Part shown: positions 22,662-35,902 of the stretch, piece by piece
Numbering within the stretch: the first letter of the stretch is position 1
Layout: each line of letters begins with the position of its first letter
NCBI GenBank assembly: GCA_965178125.1
Contig: OZ237775.1
Coordinates: 434,001-498,000 of the forward strand
Direction of reading: 5' to 3'
Length of the DNA: 64,000 bases
From: Bilabrum cf. latius
Lineage: Eukaryota; Bigyra: Bicosoecida; Bigyra; Bicosoecida
The notes under the pieces: generated by a model
The model's input: the letters and a program-made list of their open reading frames with translations, nothing else
Told to the model about the DNA's origin: nothing
Database searches by the model: none
Translations under genes and position numbers: made by a program

Positions 22662-25600
22662 ATGCGCCCTCAGAGCGACTTCATTTACGGTATCATCTTG
22701 TTGAATTTGTTTGACCTGTAGAGTCTAGTACTTAGTTCTTGCTTAGTCGACTCTGATAGCTCACTTGTGTGCTGCGGAGCCTCAAACTCAGTTTCCGTCG
22801 ACACCAGCAACACTCCAGAGCTGTGCAGCGGAGCTGATTGTGTGGATGGTAGTGTATCATCCGGCTTAGCTACCTTTACTTTTGACTACATCTATATCGA
22901 CTCTACAACCACGGTCACTCTTGATGGTGGCCGCCCACTCCTGTTACAAGCGAGGTACGGCATGACAATCGACGGAGGGACGTGGAATGGCACAGCAGAG
23001 GCACAAAACTTGAAGGTCACGGCCGACGGTGGTGGAAATAGCAACGATGAGCCAAAGAAGTGCCACAACAAGTGGTACGACATGATGCACGAGGGAAAGC
23101 TCGGAGGCTACGATGGAGGGAGGGCCGCATTTTACAGTTCGTACACACGAGCAAACGAAGTATCGCAGTACTCTTCATCGAGAAGTAACTATGAAGGAGG
23201 TGCGCCTAGCGGTTTGGATGGTGCTGAAAGCTCTGAGCACACCACCTCAGACGATTGGTGCGGCTGGGAGGAATGCGAGGGATTCAAGCCGGGGGGAGCA
23301 GGAGGCTCCCACTACGGGTATGGAGGGGACACGAGCAGCTCATGGGGCGACGCGGACCCAGGCGATCGATGGAGTAAGTATTGGTTTATGCAATGCTTCT
23401 TTGAGAATCGGAGGAATGCACCCCAGTTTCTCTGTGATTTCGTTGCTTTGCTGCATTTGGTGTCTCGAGCCGACTCTCGACACGATGCGCTATCGGCCCC
23501 ACAGCCAACCTTATTATCGCCGCACGTTTATTTTTCGTTTTATCTCTCTTTGCAGATCGAAATGCAGGCGAAGCTCTCCGTGGCGGCGGTGGGGGCGGCG
23601 GCGGTTCGGGTGGCGTGCGGCGCCGCGACGAGGACGACGAGCCATGGGAGCACGGAGGGGCGCGTGACGAAACCATGTGCATGCCCGCGCACGGCGGTGC
23701 CGGCGGAGGTGCCATCGAGTTCGTCACACAGGAAGGGGAGCTGTGGATCGGAGACGCAACCATCGTCATGGACGGGGCCGGGTCCTATCACCCCGGGAGA
23801 GGCGGGGCGGGGGCCGGCGGCATGATACGGCTGAAAGCCCCCAGCTCCGGCAAGATCGTCGTGGCCTAGAACGCCAAGCTGTGGGCGAGGGGGGGCTTGG
23901 ATGATCCGCCTCAAAGATGGCGCGGGCGATCCTACAGGTACACTGGCCGTGGCGCTGGCGGGGGCGGCGTGGTGGAGTTCTCCCGTTACATCTCCGGGGG
24001 CAGCCACGTTGACGTTTGGTATAAGGACTCGTCAGTGGACGTTAGGAGCGGCCTATTTCGGCTTACCGCGGACCAACGTGACGACTGTGACGACAACTGT
24101 AACTTTGACGCTGAGAACGGCAGGGTGCACGAGGACAATGTGGATCACCAGTCACAGAGCTCGGTGCCCGCCAACGCGAACGGTGCCCCCTACAACCAGA
24201 ACAACATGTGCCCTTCCAACGAGGTGCAGCTTGTCAGTACTGGCCCGTTCAACGTGGTAGGAGGGCAGACTATCACCGTCAAGAAGCGCGTGAGTCCGTC
24301 CGATTGGGTCCCCATTGACAGCACCAAGACACCTTAGGTGAAGATCGGGACCAAGACTTGCACGAATCCCTCTGTAAACTCGCACGTCGGAAAGAACACC
24401 GCGGCGATCGAGGTCACCATCACCTGCACCACCCCCATGGGTTTGGGATAGGACCACGACGTGGAGGTCACCATCGACGGGCACACGGCGAAGTAGTCCA
24501 GCGCGTTCGACTATGCCCTCAGCACCGCCACTGGGTGGGCCTCCACCCAGCAGGCTGCCCGCCGCTGGGCCAACGCGACGGAGGACAAGCTCGATGACGC
24601 CCTCCAGTACAGCATCAGCATTTCTGGTACGAATTTCGGGGGGCCGAGCCTGTCTTCGCTTGCCACAGCACACGTCGGAGGCCGACCGTGCGTGTCTACT
24701 AGCATTGTCAGCGACACTGCAGTGTCATGCACGGTTCCAGATGGTATCGGGACAGGGCATGCCATTACTCTTGAGCTTGATGGCGAAACAATCAACGTGC
24801 CAGGGTCGTTCAGCTACGCCTCGCCCGAGATCCACGCCGTGTCTCTTCCCTCGGGACACAACGCCACCACAGGGGACGGGTGGGACGCTGCGGGGGGACA
24901 GACCCTCACCATCCGCGGGCTCAACTTCGGGTCCACCAAGTGGGCCACCAACCAGGCTGTCGCTGTGGCCGGGGGCACGGATGTCACCGTGACTGTCGGC
25001 GGGACAGCCTGCACCAGCGTGACCCTGGTAAGCGACCGCAAGATCACCTGCACCACTCCTGCGGGCAACGGGCCCCTGGGCCACGTGTCCGTCACGGTGG
25101 GTGGGCAGACGGCCTCCACCTCGATCGACGGCAGCGAGGACTCGAGGGCTCACCTGGCCTCTGTGGACACGCAGGCGGACGACGACTGGCACAACAAGGG
25201 ACTGTCCAGCGCTTCATGGGTGCAGGCGGGACACCCCGTGTCCGTGTACAACGTGTCTGCCCCCGCGCTATCCAGCGTGACCTTCGGGGCCACCACTCGA
25301 TCTGCAGGTGCCTCTCAGGCGATCGTACTGCCAGCCGATGGGTCCTCCAAGACGCTGACCATAGCTGGGACGGACTTCGGCACGACCGGATCCAAGCCTG
25401 CCGTGTACCTCGGGAACAGCCTCGTACCTGCCTCTTCCGTGACCCGCACCTCGGACACTGCCCTGAGCGTGTCGCTGCCCGCAGGTGTGGGCGCTCCCCG
25501 ACTGCTGTCAATTGGCACGGGATATGCAGGCCTGGAGGCCAAAGGGGTGGTGCGGGTGGGCTACCAGGCCCCTTCCCTGTCCTCGGCTACTATCGTGGGT

Positions 25601-28600
25601 GGGGACACCAAGCTGGATCAATCGGGGGGCACAACAGTGTAGCTCTCCGGGACCAATTTTGGGGGCCGCTCTTCGACGACGGGCACCACTGTAGGCCTGG
25701 CCGTGGGAGCGTTTACAGTGCAGTGCACCCCGTCGCAGTGGACCGCGACAAGCATCAGGTGCCTGGCACCGTCAGGGGCAGGCAGCGGGCTTGTAGTAAA
25801 GGTCACAGTGGCGGGGCAACAGTCGGCCCAGACCAGCTCTAAGGTCGGGTACGACCTTCCTTTACTCGACTCCGTTTCTCCAGCCAAGCTCTTTCTTCCT
25901 CCCGGTGATGAGTCCCTGGTCTCGGTGGAAATGGTCGGGTCCAACTTCGGCACTGCCGGGTTGTCAAGCGTAAGGTCAGCATAGGTAAATGGCCAGTCTT
26001 GCGGGACGCTGTCGTTCGTGTCGAGCACCAAGCTGCGGTGCGAGGGGCTGAAGGCGGGCTTGTTCTCCGGCGGCTCAACAACCGTCACTCTGGCGGGCGA
26101 CACGGCATCTTTGTCAGGGAGCTTCAGCATTTTCGGGACTCCCACGCACACCGTCACCAGGGGCAATCTGGGACTCACACAGGCGCGCTCGGTCCTGGTG
26201 CTATCCGCTGACAACGTGGGCAGTACGTCAACTGATGTCACTAGCATCAAGGTGGGCAGCCAGGCAACCGGAACTTGGTTTCCGTGCACAGGTGTAACAA
26301 TGACAGACCACGCCACCGACTCGACCAAGCAGGTGCTGCAGTGCTCTCTCAGCGGGGGCGTTGGCGCGGGTCTCACAGTCAACGTCACAACCAAGGGAGG
26401 CAGGAGCAGCGCTTCCAACCAGCAGTACAGCTTCGCCCGCCCAACAATCCTCTCCATGACGCCAGAGGTGGCCACGCTGACCGTGGGAAACTACGTCATC
26501 GAGGGGGGGAACCTGGGGAACACAGACCTTGGGCTGGTTCCAACGAACGTTAGGCTGGGTGGCCAACCGTGTGCCCGCGTGGAGCTGCTGTCCTCCTCGC
26601 AATTGAACTGCTCCGGCTTGGACGGTACCCGGGGATACAGCACCACCACGGTAGACCTGTCAGTGGGTAACCAAGCTGTGTCGGCTCCGATTTTCCAGTT
26701 CGATGGAGCTCCGTTGATTTCCTCCGTGGCACCGGCTGTTGGGAGGTCTGAAGGAGGTCAGACCATCACACTCAAGGGTGAAAACCTGGGTGAGCGAGCA
26801 GGAGACATCGACGCGATCACGATTGGCGGGAGGGCGTGCACTAGCATCACCGTGGTCGCAATAGACGCCGTGGTCACGTGCGTTACTCCACCCGGAGTTG
26901 GCAGTTTCGTGGAGCTTTAGTACAGGAAAGCTACAGGGGTGCGCACAGGAGGAACCGGCCTGTTCCAGTATGCAAGCCCGGTCGTGACGTCCATCAGCCC
27001 ATCAGAAGTGATCGGCGGAAACGTTGCAGTGGATTTCACGATTAATGGGACAAACCTCGGCAATCGGCTGGACTCGCCCTCTCTCACGGTGGGGGGGCTG
27101 TCGTGCGGATCAGTAGACGTGGTCACTCCTTCCTTCGTGCGCTGCAATGCAGTGAATGTCTCGTCGACGCTGAGCTGGGCGTCCGACGACCTCCTGCTAG
27201 CCCTCGGAGGCGAGACCTATAACCAGCTGGGTCTCATTTCCCGCATCGGGTTCCCGCTGCTTCGCGTCACGTCACCTGTCTCACTGTCGGTGGATGGCGG
27301 ACAGGAGCTGACCATCGTGGGCGAAAACCTTGGCGCGTTGCAGGAGCACGTGGGAGGCATCCAAATCGGCGGGAGGCCGTGTGTCGACCCTGTGCTAGAG
27401 TCAAGCAGCACCGTGCGATGCACCTATCCCGCCGGGGTTGGCTCTGTTGCAGTGCGCTACACTCAGGCTGGCGGCAGGTCAGTGACCGCCACAAATATAT
27501 TGGCCTATGATGAGCCGGAGCTGCTGTCCATCACGCCCAACTATGCCCTGTTTGGCGACATTGACTACGACTTTGTGATTTCTGGTACTTCGCTTGGCGT
27601 TCTGCCTCTGGATCTGCCAAGTCTCGTGAGTATAGGCGGATATGAGTGCCCGAACGTGACCCTGCTCAATTCTACCACCGTGAGGTGCTCTGGCCTGTCG
27701 GGCAGGTCAGGCTGGCTGAACTCGGATGTATCCGTTGAGGTTGGCGGCCGAAGGGCGAGGCGTGCAGATCTCCTCGAGACGTTCGGGTCTCCTCGCGTGG
27801 TGGCCGCATTCCCCGACGTGGGGAACACCTCCGGGGAGTACTGGATCGAAATCGCGACCGAGCAGCAGGGCACGCAGCTGAGCGATGTCAGGCAGATAAC
27901 GATCGGAAGCAGGCCGTGCAGTGAGATCGCCTGGGGCGGAACCGGTGCTATGCGGTGCAAGGTGCCTGCAGGTGTAGGCAGGCAGCATCGCATTGTACTG
28001 GAGAACGCAGGAGGCACCGCTACAATCGACGATGTACTGTTCTCCTACGAGCGCCCGACGGTCACGGAGGTCAGCCCAGCGAGGGTCATGACAGGCCCAA
28101 CGTCCTACAACATGACTATCACGGGGAACAGCATCGCGCTGCCACCAGATGCAACTAGTGCAGTGGGCGGCAACGGCGTGCCCGTTGTCACTGTCGGGGG
28201 CAACCCGTGCGAGGATGGGGTTGTGGTCGTGTCTGCATCTGAGATCGAGTGCAGGGGATTGTCGGCTGCATCGTGGCAGTCAGACACGATTCATTTGGTG
28301 CTTGATAGGTAGGAGACTCGCGTCGCTGGACTCTTTAGAGCGGTGCAGCCGCCTGCAGTCACTCGGCTGGACCCGTCGCAGGGCCCTACCAAGGGCAATT
28401 GGACCGTGTCTGTGTTCGGCACCGGGTTTGGCGACGGCGCGAGTGACATCAGCGAGATCACCATCGGTGGAAGGGCGTGCAGAAACCTGACCTTTGTGTC
28501 CTCGACTGAGCTCGCGTGCCGCGTCCCGGCCGGGACAGGCCGCAGCCTCGATGTTGTCGTGACGAATGCCGTAGGCAGGCAGTCCCAGGCAGTCCCACTC

Positions 28601-31600
28601 TTGAGCTATGACTCGCCCGCAGTGCTCACAACGGATCCCGACTACTATCTCACAGCCATTGAAGGTGCAGACCCGGTCGCAGTTCGCCTAACTGGTACCT
28701 CAATCGCCTCTGGAGATCCGACTGACCCTGCCCCGATCGTCCGCGTCGGTGGTGTGCAGTGCACCGCGGTTGACATCATCAGCACGGAAGAAGTGTTTTG
28801 CACTGGCTTGGACCCATCTGCTTGGACCTCCAATACGGTGGTGCTGGCGCTCGGTGGCCAGCTCGGACAGTCTCAGTCCGCCTTCAGGTTCTTCGGAAGA
28901 CCGGCAGTCTTGGCGGTCGATCCGGCGATCGGGGCGGCACAGGAAGGAGGGACGGAGCTGAACATTATCGGCGCCTCGCTTGGCTTCGCGCAGAGCGACG
29001 TCAAGCACGTGACTATTGGTGGGGAGGAGTGCGCCGACGTCGACCTGATCTCATCCGATCGACTGAGGTGCATTGCACCCCGTCACTTTGGCCAAGGTCT
29101 CGATGTGGTTGTAACTAACGCGCTGAATCTGTCGAGCGTTCCGCTTCCTGTATTCAGCTACAAAGGGCCCGAGATTGTCGGCACCACACCAGGGTACACT
29201 TTCGAGATTGCACCAGAGCTGGATGGAAGTGGCGAACTGCTCGAATTCAACGTGACTGGCCTCGGGTTCGGCCACGGCCCAGCCGCCGTTGCTAGCGTAT
29301 CAGTGGGAGGCAGGCGGTGCCCTCGAGTGGACTGGGTCTCGTCGCAGCTCCTTGGCTGCGTTGGCCTGAGAATGACGCAGTGGGCCTCTAGCGTCGTTCA
29401 AGTCGAGTTGACTAGCAACCAAACAGTGGCCGTGCCGTTGCTGCGGAGGTACGGTGCGCCCCGCGTGACTGCCGTCCAGCCCGGTTCTTCGGGTGTCGCT
29501 GGCGGTGCCAGATAGACGATCCTTTGCTCCGATTGCGGGGAAGCTGCTGCTGATGTTGTGAACGTGACGATTGGGGAGCAGCCGTGCACCAACGTGTCTG
29601 TGGACGCGTCGCAAGGAGAAGGCTTCCCGCTGTCTATCACATGCACCGCCCCTGCTGGAGCGGGGAGAGGGCTCCCCGTCCAAGTGGTTACGCGCGGCGG
29701 CAGGCAATCCGTTTCGAACAACCTGTTCTCGTACGAGGCACCAGTAGTGACACAAATTGAGCCATCGGTGGTTCTTACCGGCACAGTGAGCTACAATATC
29801 ACCGTCACAGGCACTAATTTGGGCATCGCTGCAGCTGATCTCTAGTGGGCCACAGTGGGCCAGCGCCGGTGCGAGAGCTTGCTGTTCGTGTCACCGGAGC
29901 AGTTTGAATGCATGAACGTCCAGGCGCCGTGGTATGATAACAACGTCGTGGTGCAAGTGGCTGGCTAGTCATCCCTGGCTGTGGAGCTTCTGCAGCCCCA
30001 TGCAGATCCTCGAATCGTCACCATCAGGTCCGGAGCACCAGGAGGGGTGAACGCAGTCGAAGGCGGTTACTGGGTGAACATCACCGGGGATGGCTTCGGA
30101 ACTGAATCGCGAGACATCATGGGGGCAACAGTCGGTGGTGTCGCATCGCCGGCGGCTCGCTGGATTTCTTCCACTCTAGTCATGGCACAGGTGCCGCCGG
30201 GCACGGGTACGGAGCTTCCAGTTGTGATCGAGAGACGTGATGGAGCCAGGTCAGACCCTGGATTCTTCTCGTACCAGTCGCTCGTGGTGGACCAGGTAGA
30301 GCCGCCTTATCTACTAGCAGGTGTAGGAAACGTCTCGGTTCGTATCATCGGGAACAATCTGGGCGTAGGAACCGCGGACATCTCGGACATGCAGGTGGGC
30401 GGGTACGAGTGCAGACCCTTTGAGCTCTAGAGCAGCACCTCTGCCCAATGCAACCTAACCGATGTGGACAACTGGTTCCGCTCCGAGGTGCAGATCACCA
30501 CAAGGTTCGGAAGGACCTTCCAATTCGATCAGGTATTCACCGGGCTCAGCGCTCCCGTTGTCTCGTATGCAGAGCCGGCTGTCGCACTAGCGGGCGAAAC
30601 GGTAACAGTCGTCGGCCGAGATTTCACGTGGCCAGGATCGCCAGACCAGCAGGGAGATATTGCAGAGGTGCGGATCGGGGATGTCCCCGCCGCGAGCTAC
30701 ACGGTGCTTGACAGCACCAGGGTCAGCGCCGTCGTCCCTGACGGCGTGGGTAGCGGGCTGTCACTGAGCGTCCGATCCAGCACGGGTAGGCTGTCGCTGG
30801 CCGATGATGTATTTTCCTACGGGCTTCCTGAGGTGGAGTTGAGGGAGCCTGCCTACCTTTTCCGTGGGGAAACCGGCGCACGGGTCCTCCTCTATGTCTC
30901 GAACGCTGGATTCCAGGCCGGGGATCTCGAGAGCGTTGAGCTCGTGGATGTATCCGGCGATGTCGAGACCATTGCTCCATGCAACGAGTCTGTGAGCGTT
31001 GATTACCAGACTGGAACCGTTGAATGCGTGCTGCCGTCCACTGGATCCATCGTAGGATCCGACGCGACCCATTTCAGGGTGACAGTAGGCGGTCAGCAGT
31101 CACTACCTCTGCCCAGCTTGAACGGGATTGAGGTCATCGGAGCGCCCACTGTGCAGTTAGTGCAGCCGAATCAAGGCCCGAATGCTGGCGGCACCAGCAT
31201 CGTGCTCACGTGCGATCAGATCGGTGCGTTGGGTGATGATACCGCCGTTTCCTAGGTCAGGTTCGATGGGCGCGATGTCGATTTCGAGCGCACTGGTCAG
31301 CGCACCATTCGCATCCGGTCCCTTCCCGGGGCAGGGACTGGCATCCTCATCGAGGTGATCACGCGAGGCGGCGTGGTAAGCGTGCCTCCTGGACGATTCC
31401 AGTTCGAGGTGCCCGAGATCAGCTCCGTCACACCTCCGTATTCGCTCATTGGTGACTTTGTCCAGGACTTCACGGTTCGGGGCACTGGCTTCGGTAGCGA
31501 GGAGGGGCATGTCGAATCGCTGAGCGTTGGCGGTGTGCCGTGCGGGTCGATCCAATGGGTGTCGACGAACGAAATTGAGTGCCTCGCACTGCCTTGCAGC

Positions 31601-34600
31601 CAGCTCACCCGTGCAGCGGAGCAGCTCTCCCAGGCAGATATCGTCGTGAAGGGGCAGGCCAGCTTCCCCAGCCTGGCGTTCGAGGCAGTGGGAAACCCAG
31701 TCCTCTCTAGGATCAGCCCAGCCAGGGCACAAGAGAACACATCTATCCTGATCCTGGGCCGGAACTTTGGGTACTCTGCGCGGGACCTGGGTGAGATCAC
31801 CATAGATGGGCGGCCTTGCCTCAGCACCATATGGGAAGGCAGCACCGCAGCGCGATGCATCACACCGTACATGGCAGAAGAGCGGCGAGCAAGCTCCTTC
31901 AACAATCCGGCAGCCGTGGCTGATTTGGACGTGCGGGTCACCCTCAGCAGCGGGCAGGCAAGCGCGATTCGGCCGCTGTTCACGTACGACGGGCTTGGTG
32001 ATCCGCCGTACAACGCACCTACCAACGTGATCGGCTACCGCGGCATCGGACGCAGCTCGAGCGTGACCCTGCGCTGGCTCTACTCCGACGTGGACTTCAC
32101 TGGTACTCGTGACATTCGTTTCTATGAGGACGCCACCAACTTCGAGATACAGTTCAGCACGGACCTCGTGTTCGATGCCAACGATACTCTCAGGGCTGAC
32201 CCGCGGGACGGCATGGTGCAGCGCACGATCGACCTGGAGCGAGGGATCGTCGAGATCGAGCACGAGATGGCTGGCTTCGAGCCCAATCCGTACTGGTTCC
32301 GGGTGCGAGCCACCAACGAGGCCGGCACGGGCAATTGGTCTGTTGCTTCGAACATGGTGACGGAGGCATGCCACGCCGGGCAATTCCTGCAGACGCACCG
32401 CAACCGCAGCAGCGACATCACTTGCGCCGCCTGTCCCCCGGGTGCCTACTGCGCCGGCCTGCCGCACAGCAACGTGACGGCCCTCCAGGGCTACTGGAGG
32501 GTGCCCTGGGCGGAGAGCGGGCTGGTGTTCCAAGAATGCCCAGAGAAAGAGAGCTGCTTCGGGGTGGAGCTGGACCAGCAGGGTCAAGCCATCATTGAGG
32601 AGCTTATTCGAGAGGCCACTTAGATCGAGGCCGAGGCTGCGAATGGGACGCAGACGAACTCTAGTTCTGTCGCTGCGCGTCTCCTGCAGCGTACCGCCGA
32701 AATCGAAGACGGCTCGGAGTCGCAGCTGTTCCGGCTTGACCTGGCCGCAGAGGACTTTTAGCCCGTAGCAGTCCCTGACCTGGTGCTGAACGCCCCTGAG
32801 ATTGAGGGGTGCGACGACGGCCACGCCGGCAAGCTGTGCACGACGTGCGCCCAGGGGTTCACGAGGACGGGCAACTTCAGGTGCAGGAGGTGCGCTAGCC
32901 GGTCGTTCATCCTGGTGGTGATGGTGCTGGTGGTGCTCCTGATGATGGCCATCGTGGCATTTGTGATCCGCCGCACGCTCATGACGAAGGAGAGGGAGGG
33001 CAGGATTGAGGTGATGATCATGAAGATCGGGGTGTCGCACCTGCAGACCATCGCGCTCGCCTCGACCTTCGATCTGCAGTGGCCTGACAGCGTGCTAAAC
33101 TTCTTTGACACTCTCGATACGCTGTCGAGTGTTTCGCCGAATGTGGTGTCAGTGGATTGCCTCGTGGACCGAGGCTCGGATATCGGTGAACGGACGTTTT
33201 ACCTCAAGACGGGCATGGTGCTGCTGGCCCCGCTCTTCTTCGTGGGCGGCATCGCGTTATTCTGGGTGGCGCGTTACGGCATAACCATGTTCTCAGTGTA
33301 CATGACTGAATCCAAGGCGGTTGCCGCAGGCTCAGCGGCCGCGCAAAGAGAGATCGCGGCTCTGGGCAAGTCCAAGAGGGAGCTGCCAAAGAGAGACACG
33401 AAGGTGCTATGGGCCAAGGTCCGCAAGGCAATGAAGATGCGCATCGTTCTCGGCTCGCTCTTGGACAAGATCCGCGCAATGACCGAGGAGGACATCGAGA
33501 GGATCAACCGCGAGTACGAGGAGAAACGGCGCGTGGCACAGTCGCCCGAGCAGCTGCAGCGAGCCGTCAGGATGATCGCCCGGAACAGCAAAAGGATCTC
33601 GGTCGTTCGACGCTCGGGGCGGTCCCTCGGCGGTTCGAGTAGTCGGTCTGTCGCCCACGGATTTCCGGCGAGTACTCGGTCACTGCTCGGCAAAAACAGC
33701 GAAAGCCCTGGCCTCATCAGCTCAAATCCGATGCTAGAGCGCGGCAGCAATAGCAAAGGCAAAGGCTTCGGCGGAGGGGGTGCTGCAGACTGCTCGCTGT
33801 CGGCCGATGCTCATTTTCACCATGATGGACTTGTCAGTGATTTGGTGCTTTCAGGTGATGAGGGCGGCGTATCCGAGGCGGAGGAGGCACGGCTGCACAC
33901 TAAGCATGTCATGGACAGCGCCCGTGCAGCTGGCGTGTCCACGGTCACGGCCGCTCAGATTGCTAACACGTCCATCATGACCGACAGGAAGTCCAGCACC
34001 TGGGCCCACACCACTGAGCGGATCCTTGTGTCGTGCATTGTCATTGGATTCCTGATTCATTCCACCGTCTCCGAGGCCGCCTTGCGGCTGTTCACGTGCA
34101 TCGAGATAGGAGGAGCCGTCGATTCTGACGGCACTGCGGTGCAGGGCGGGGAGGATGGTGCGGGGGCCGTGGACGAGGCTGAGACGCGGTCGGTGCTGCT
34201 GTACGACATGGACGTGGACTGCGACAGCCGGCTCAGTTTCGCGGCCAAGTTCTTCGTGGGCCTTCCTTTCTTCATGCTGTACTCGATTGGCATCCCGGTT
34301 GCAGCTGGACTAGTCATGTGGTTCATGCGTGACCATCTGGACGACCCAGTGTTCGGCAGGAGGTTTTACTTTCTGTTTGCAGGGTTCCGCACGGAGGCTG
34401 CCTACTGGGAGAGCGTGGTGGCCCTGCGCAAGGTGGGCATCGCGGTGATCTCGGTGTTCCTTCGGCCCGAGGGCATCGACGTGCAGACCTACTGCGCTCT
34501 GCTGCTGGTGTTCGCCAGCGGTGTGCTGCACTCGCGGGTGTGGCCCTACCAGCAGGCCATGCTGAACCTGCTGGAGCTGGGGTGCCTGTGCACGCAGTTC

Positions 34601-35902
34601 ATGACGCTTTACTGCGGCCTGTACCTGCTGTCACCCAGCGTGGGACAGACAGGGAAGCAGCTTGCCACTGGAATGCTGCTTCTGGTCAACATCACCTGCC
34701 TCATCACGATTGCCTCTGTGTTTATCCTCAACGGCGCAAACTCGCTGCTCAAGAGGATGGGGTGCGGGTCCATCGATCAGGCCTGCTTCTGCGGGCTTGT
34801 CGCAAGTCGCTGTGGGTGCGTTCGTGACGATAGAGCTGCCTCTGAGTTCGATGTATCGCTGCACTCCAAGAAGGCGAAGAAGCGAGCCAAGAAGCTCGGC
34901 AGGTTGCAACGACTGGCCACAACTGCCCCAGCAGCCGATATTCTCTCGCAGCAGTTTAGACCCAAGGAGCTTGTGCGTGAACTGGCTCGATCTGGATCAC
35001 TGCGGCGGCCCGGGTCTGGTTCTAGCCGAGGCAGGGGCGCGGCTTCGAAGCCTTCAACTGTGAATCCGGCAGTTGTGGCCGACCCAAAGAAATCGAGATC
35101 TAGCGCGCTGCTTGCGTGGGCCAGGCAGGGAACGGGAGACTACGCGGAGGACATCGCGGCTGAGCAGAGCCACAACCCCGCTGGTCGAACTTCCCCTAGG
35201 ACCCTAGGAGACCGCCCACTAACCCCACCCCGACGGTCGGTGCCGTCGCCTCCACCCGGCAGAAAGAGGAAAGCCCCGCGAAGCCCATCTCCTAGGCCCC
35301 AGTCGGGGCGATCTTCTGCCGTTGCGTCGCGTGCAAATTCGCCAAGCAGTGTGTGCAGCCAGTTGCAGGCTGGCGCCGCCCTGCAATGCACTGTTCCCGA
35401 TGACGGCCTTGCAGCGAGCGAGTGGACGCCTGGCAAGCCGAGGAGCAAACCGAGGGGGGCACCTGGCAAAGGCAAGGGTAGTGGTCGGCCGAGGGCCCCG
35501 CCGAAGTTCATGAAGAAATCGACGACCCCTCCTTTCGTAGGTGCATCGCTTGCTGGGGGCATTGGTGCAGCACCTCCCGCCAGCGGAGGGCAAGCAGCCC
35601 CGCGGGCCCCGCCCCGAGGCGTGCTAGTGGGAAGCCGTGCCAGGTCGCGGCGGGCCTAGCTGGCTCGACTGGGATCAAGCCGAGGTGCTGGTGTAGGGGG
35701 GGGTGGGAAACTGCTCCCGGCCGGCCTGCCCCAGGCAAAGGCAAAGGCAGAGTCAGAGGCAGCAGTGCAACGGGGCAAACAGTCCCCTGGTACATCGCCT
35801 GCCGCCGCTGAGGAGACCAAGGAGGCCGCGGCGTCAATCGTCGCTGCCCTGCAGAAGAGCCGCCGGAACATCACAACATGTACAGCGGGTACCAGTCAGT
35901 AA
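22662..35902 (+). CDS. Giant IPT/TIG-repeat multi-pass membrane protein B (UAG read as Gln; two exons)
   Basis: Exon 1 is 22662-23373 and exon 2 is 23556-35902. They join in phase into 4,352 codons plus UAA (35900-35902), with about 17 in-frame UAGs. The start at 22662 (MRPQSD, then a hydrophobic run) is the best ATG, but the start is less certain than in gene A. The order repeats gene A: CCGASNS Cys start, Gly-rich GGAGGGAIEF domain, about 25 IPT/TIG repeats (24.2-31.9 kb), FN3-like region (~32.0-32.35 kb), ephrin-receptor-like Cys repeats (~32.36-32.9 kb) and about nine membrane segments (32.9-34.75 kb). The cytoplasmic loop after the third TM is longer (33.3-33.97 kb, basic) and the tail is long, Pro/Arg/Ser-rich and unlike that of A. 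Likely a cell-surface receptor or adhesion protein. The inverted pair probably arose by duplication. Confidence 0.87.
23374..23555 (+). other. Intron of TIG gene B (182 bp)
   Basis: It begins GTAAGT and ends with a pyrimidine tract and TTTGCAG. Splicing joins PGDRW to NRNAGEALRGGGG in frame (phase 1). The position is equivalent to the intron in gene A, supporting common descent. Confidence 0.85.
24814..25600 (+). repeat. ~785-bp near-identical tract shared with gene A: TIG repeats
   Basis: Inverted copy of 19413-20200. Identity ends sharply after LSSATIV, where gene B reads GGDTKLDQSGG and gene A reads ETTTRLSQAGG. Confidence 0.8.
33985..34655 (+). repeat. Near-identical tract shared with gene A: C-terminal membrane domain
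   Basis: Inverted copy of 10270-10960, coding from the STWAHTTER segment through the last but one membrane helices. The sequences split immediately after SPSVGQ. Confidence 0.8.

Noticed and set aside
31157-33040. Long minus-strand ORF (627 aa) opposite TIG gene B
   Set aside because: Its composition is His/Arg/Pro-rich as expected for the complement of a GC-rich coding frame. It lies wholly within the conserved coding sequence of gene B and has no domain.
22662-35902. UAG = Leu
   Set aside because: A few sites would suit Leu (signal peptide, two TIG core columns), but more sites, including three directly opposite Gln in the paralogue or repeat consensus, favour Gln or another polar residue. 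Kept as the main alternative.
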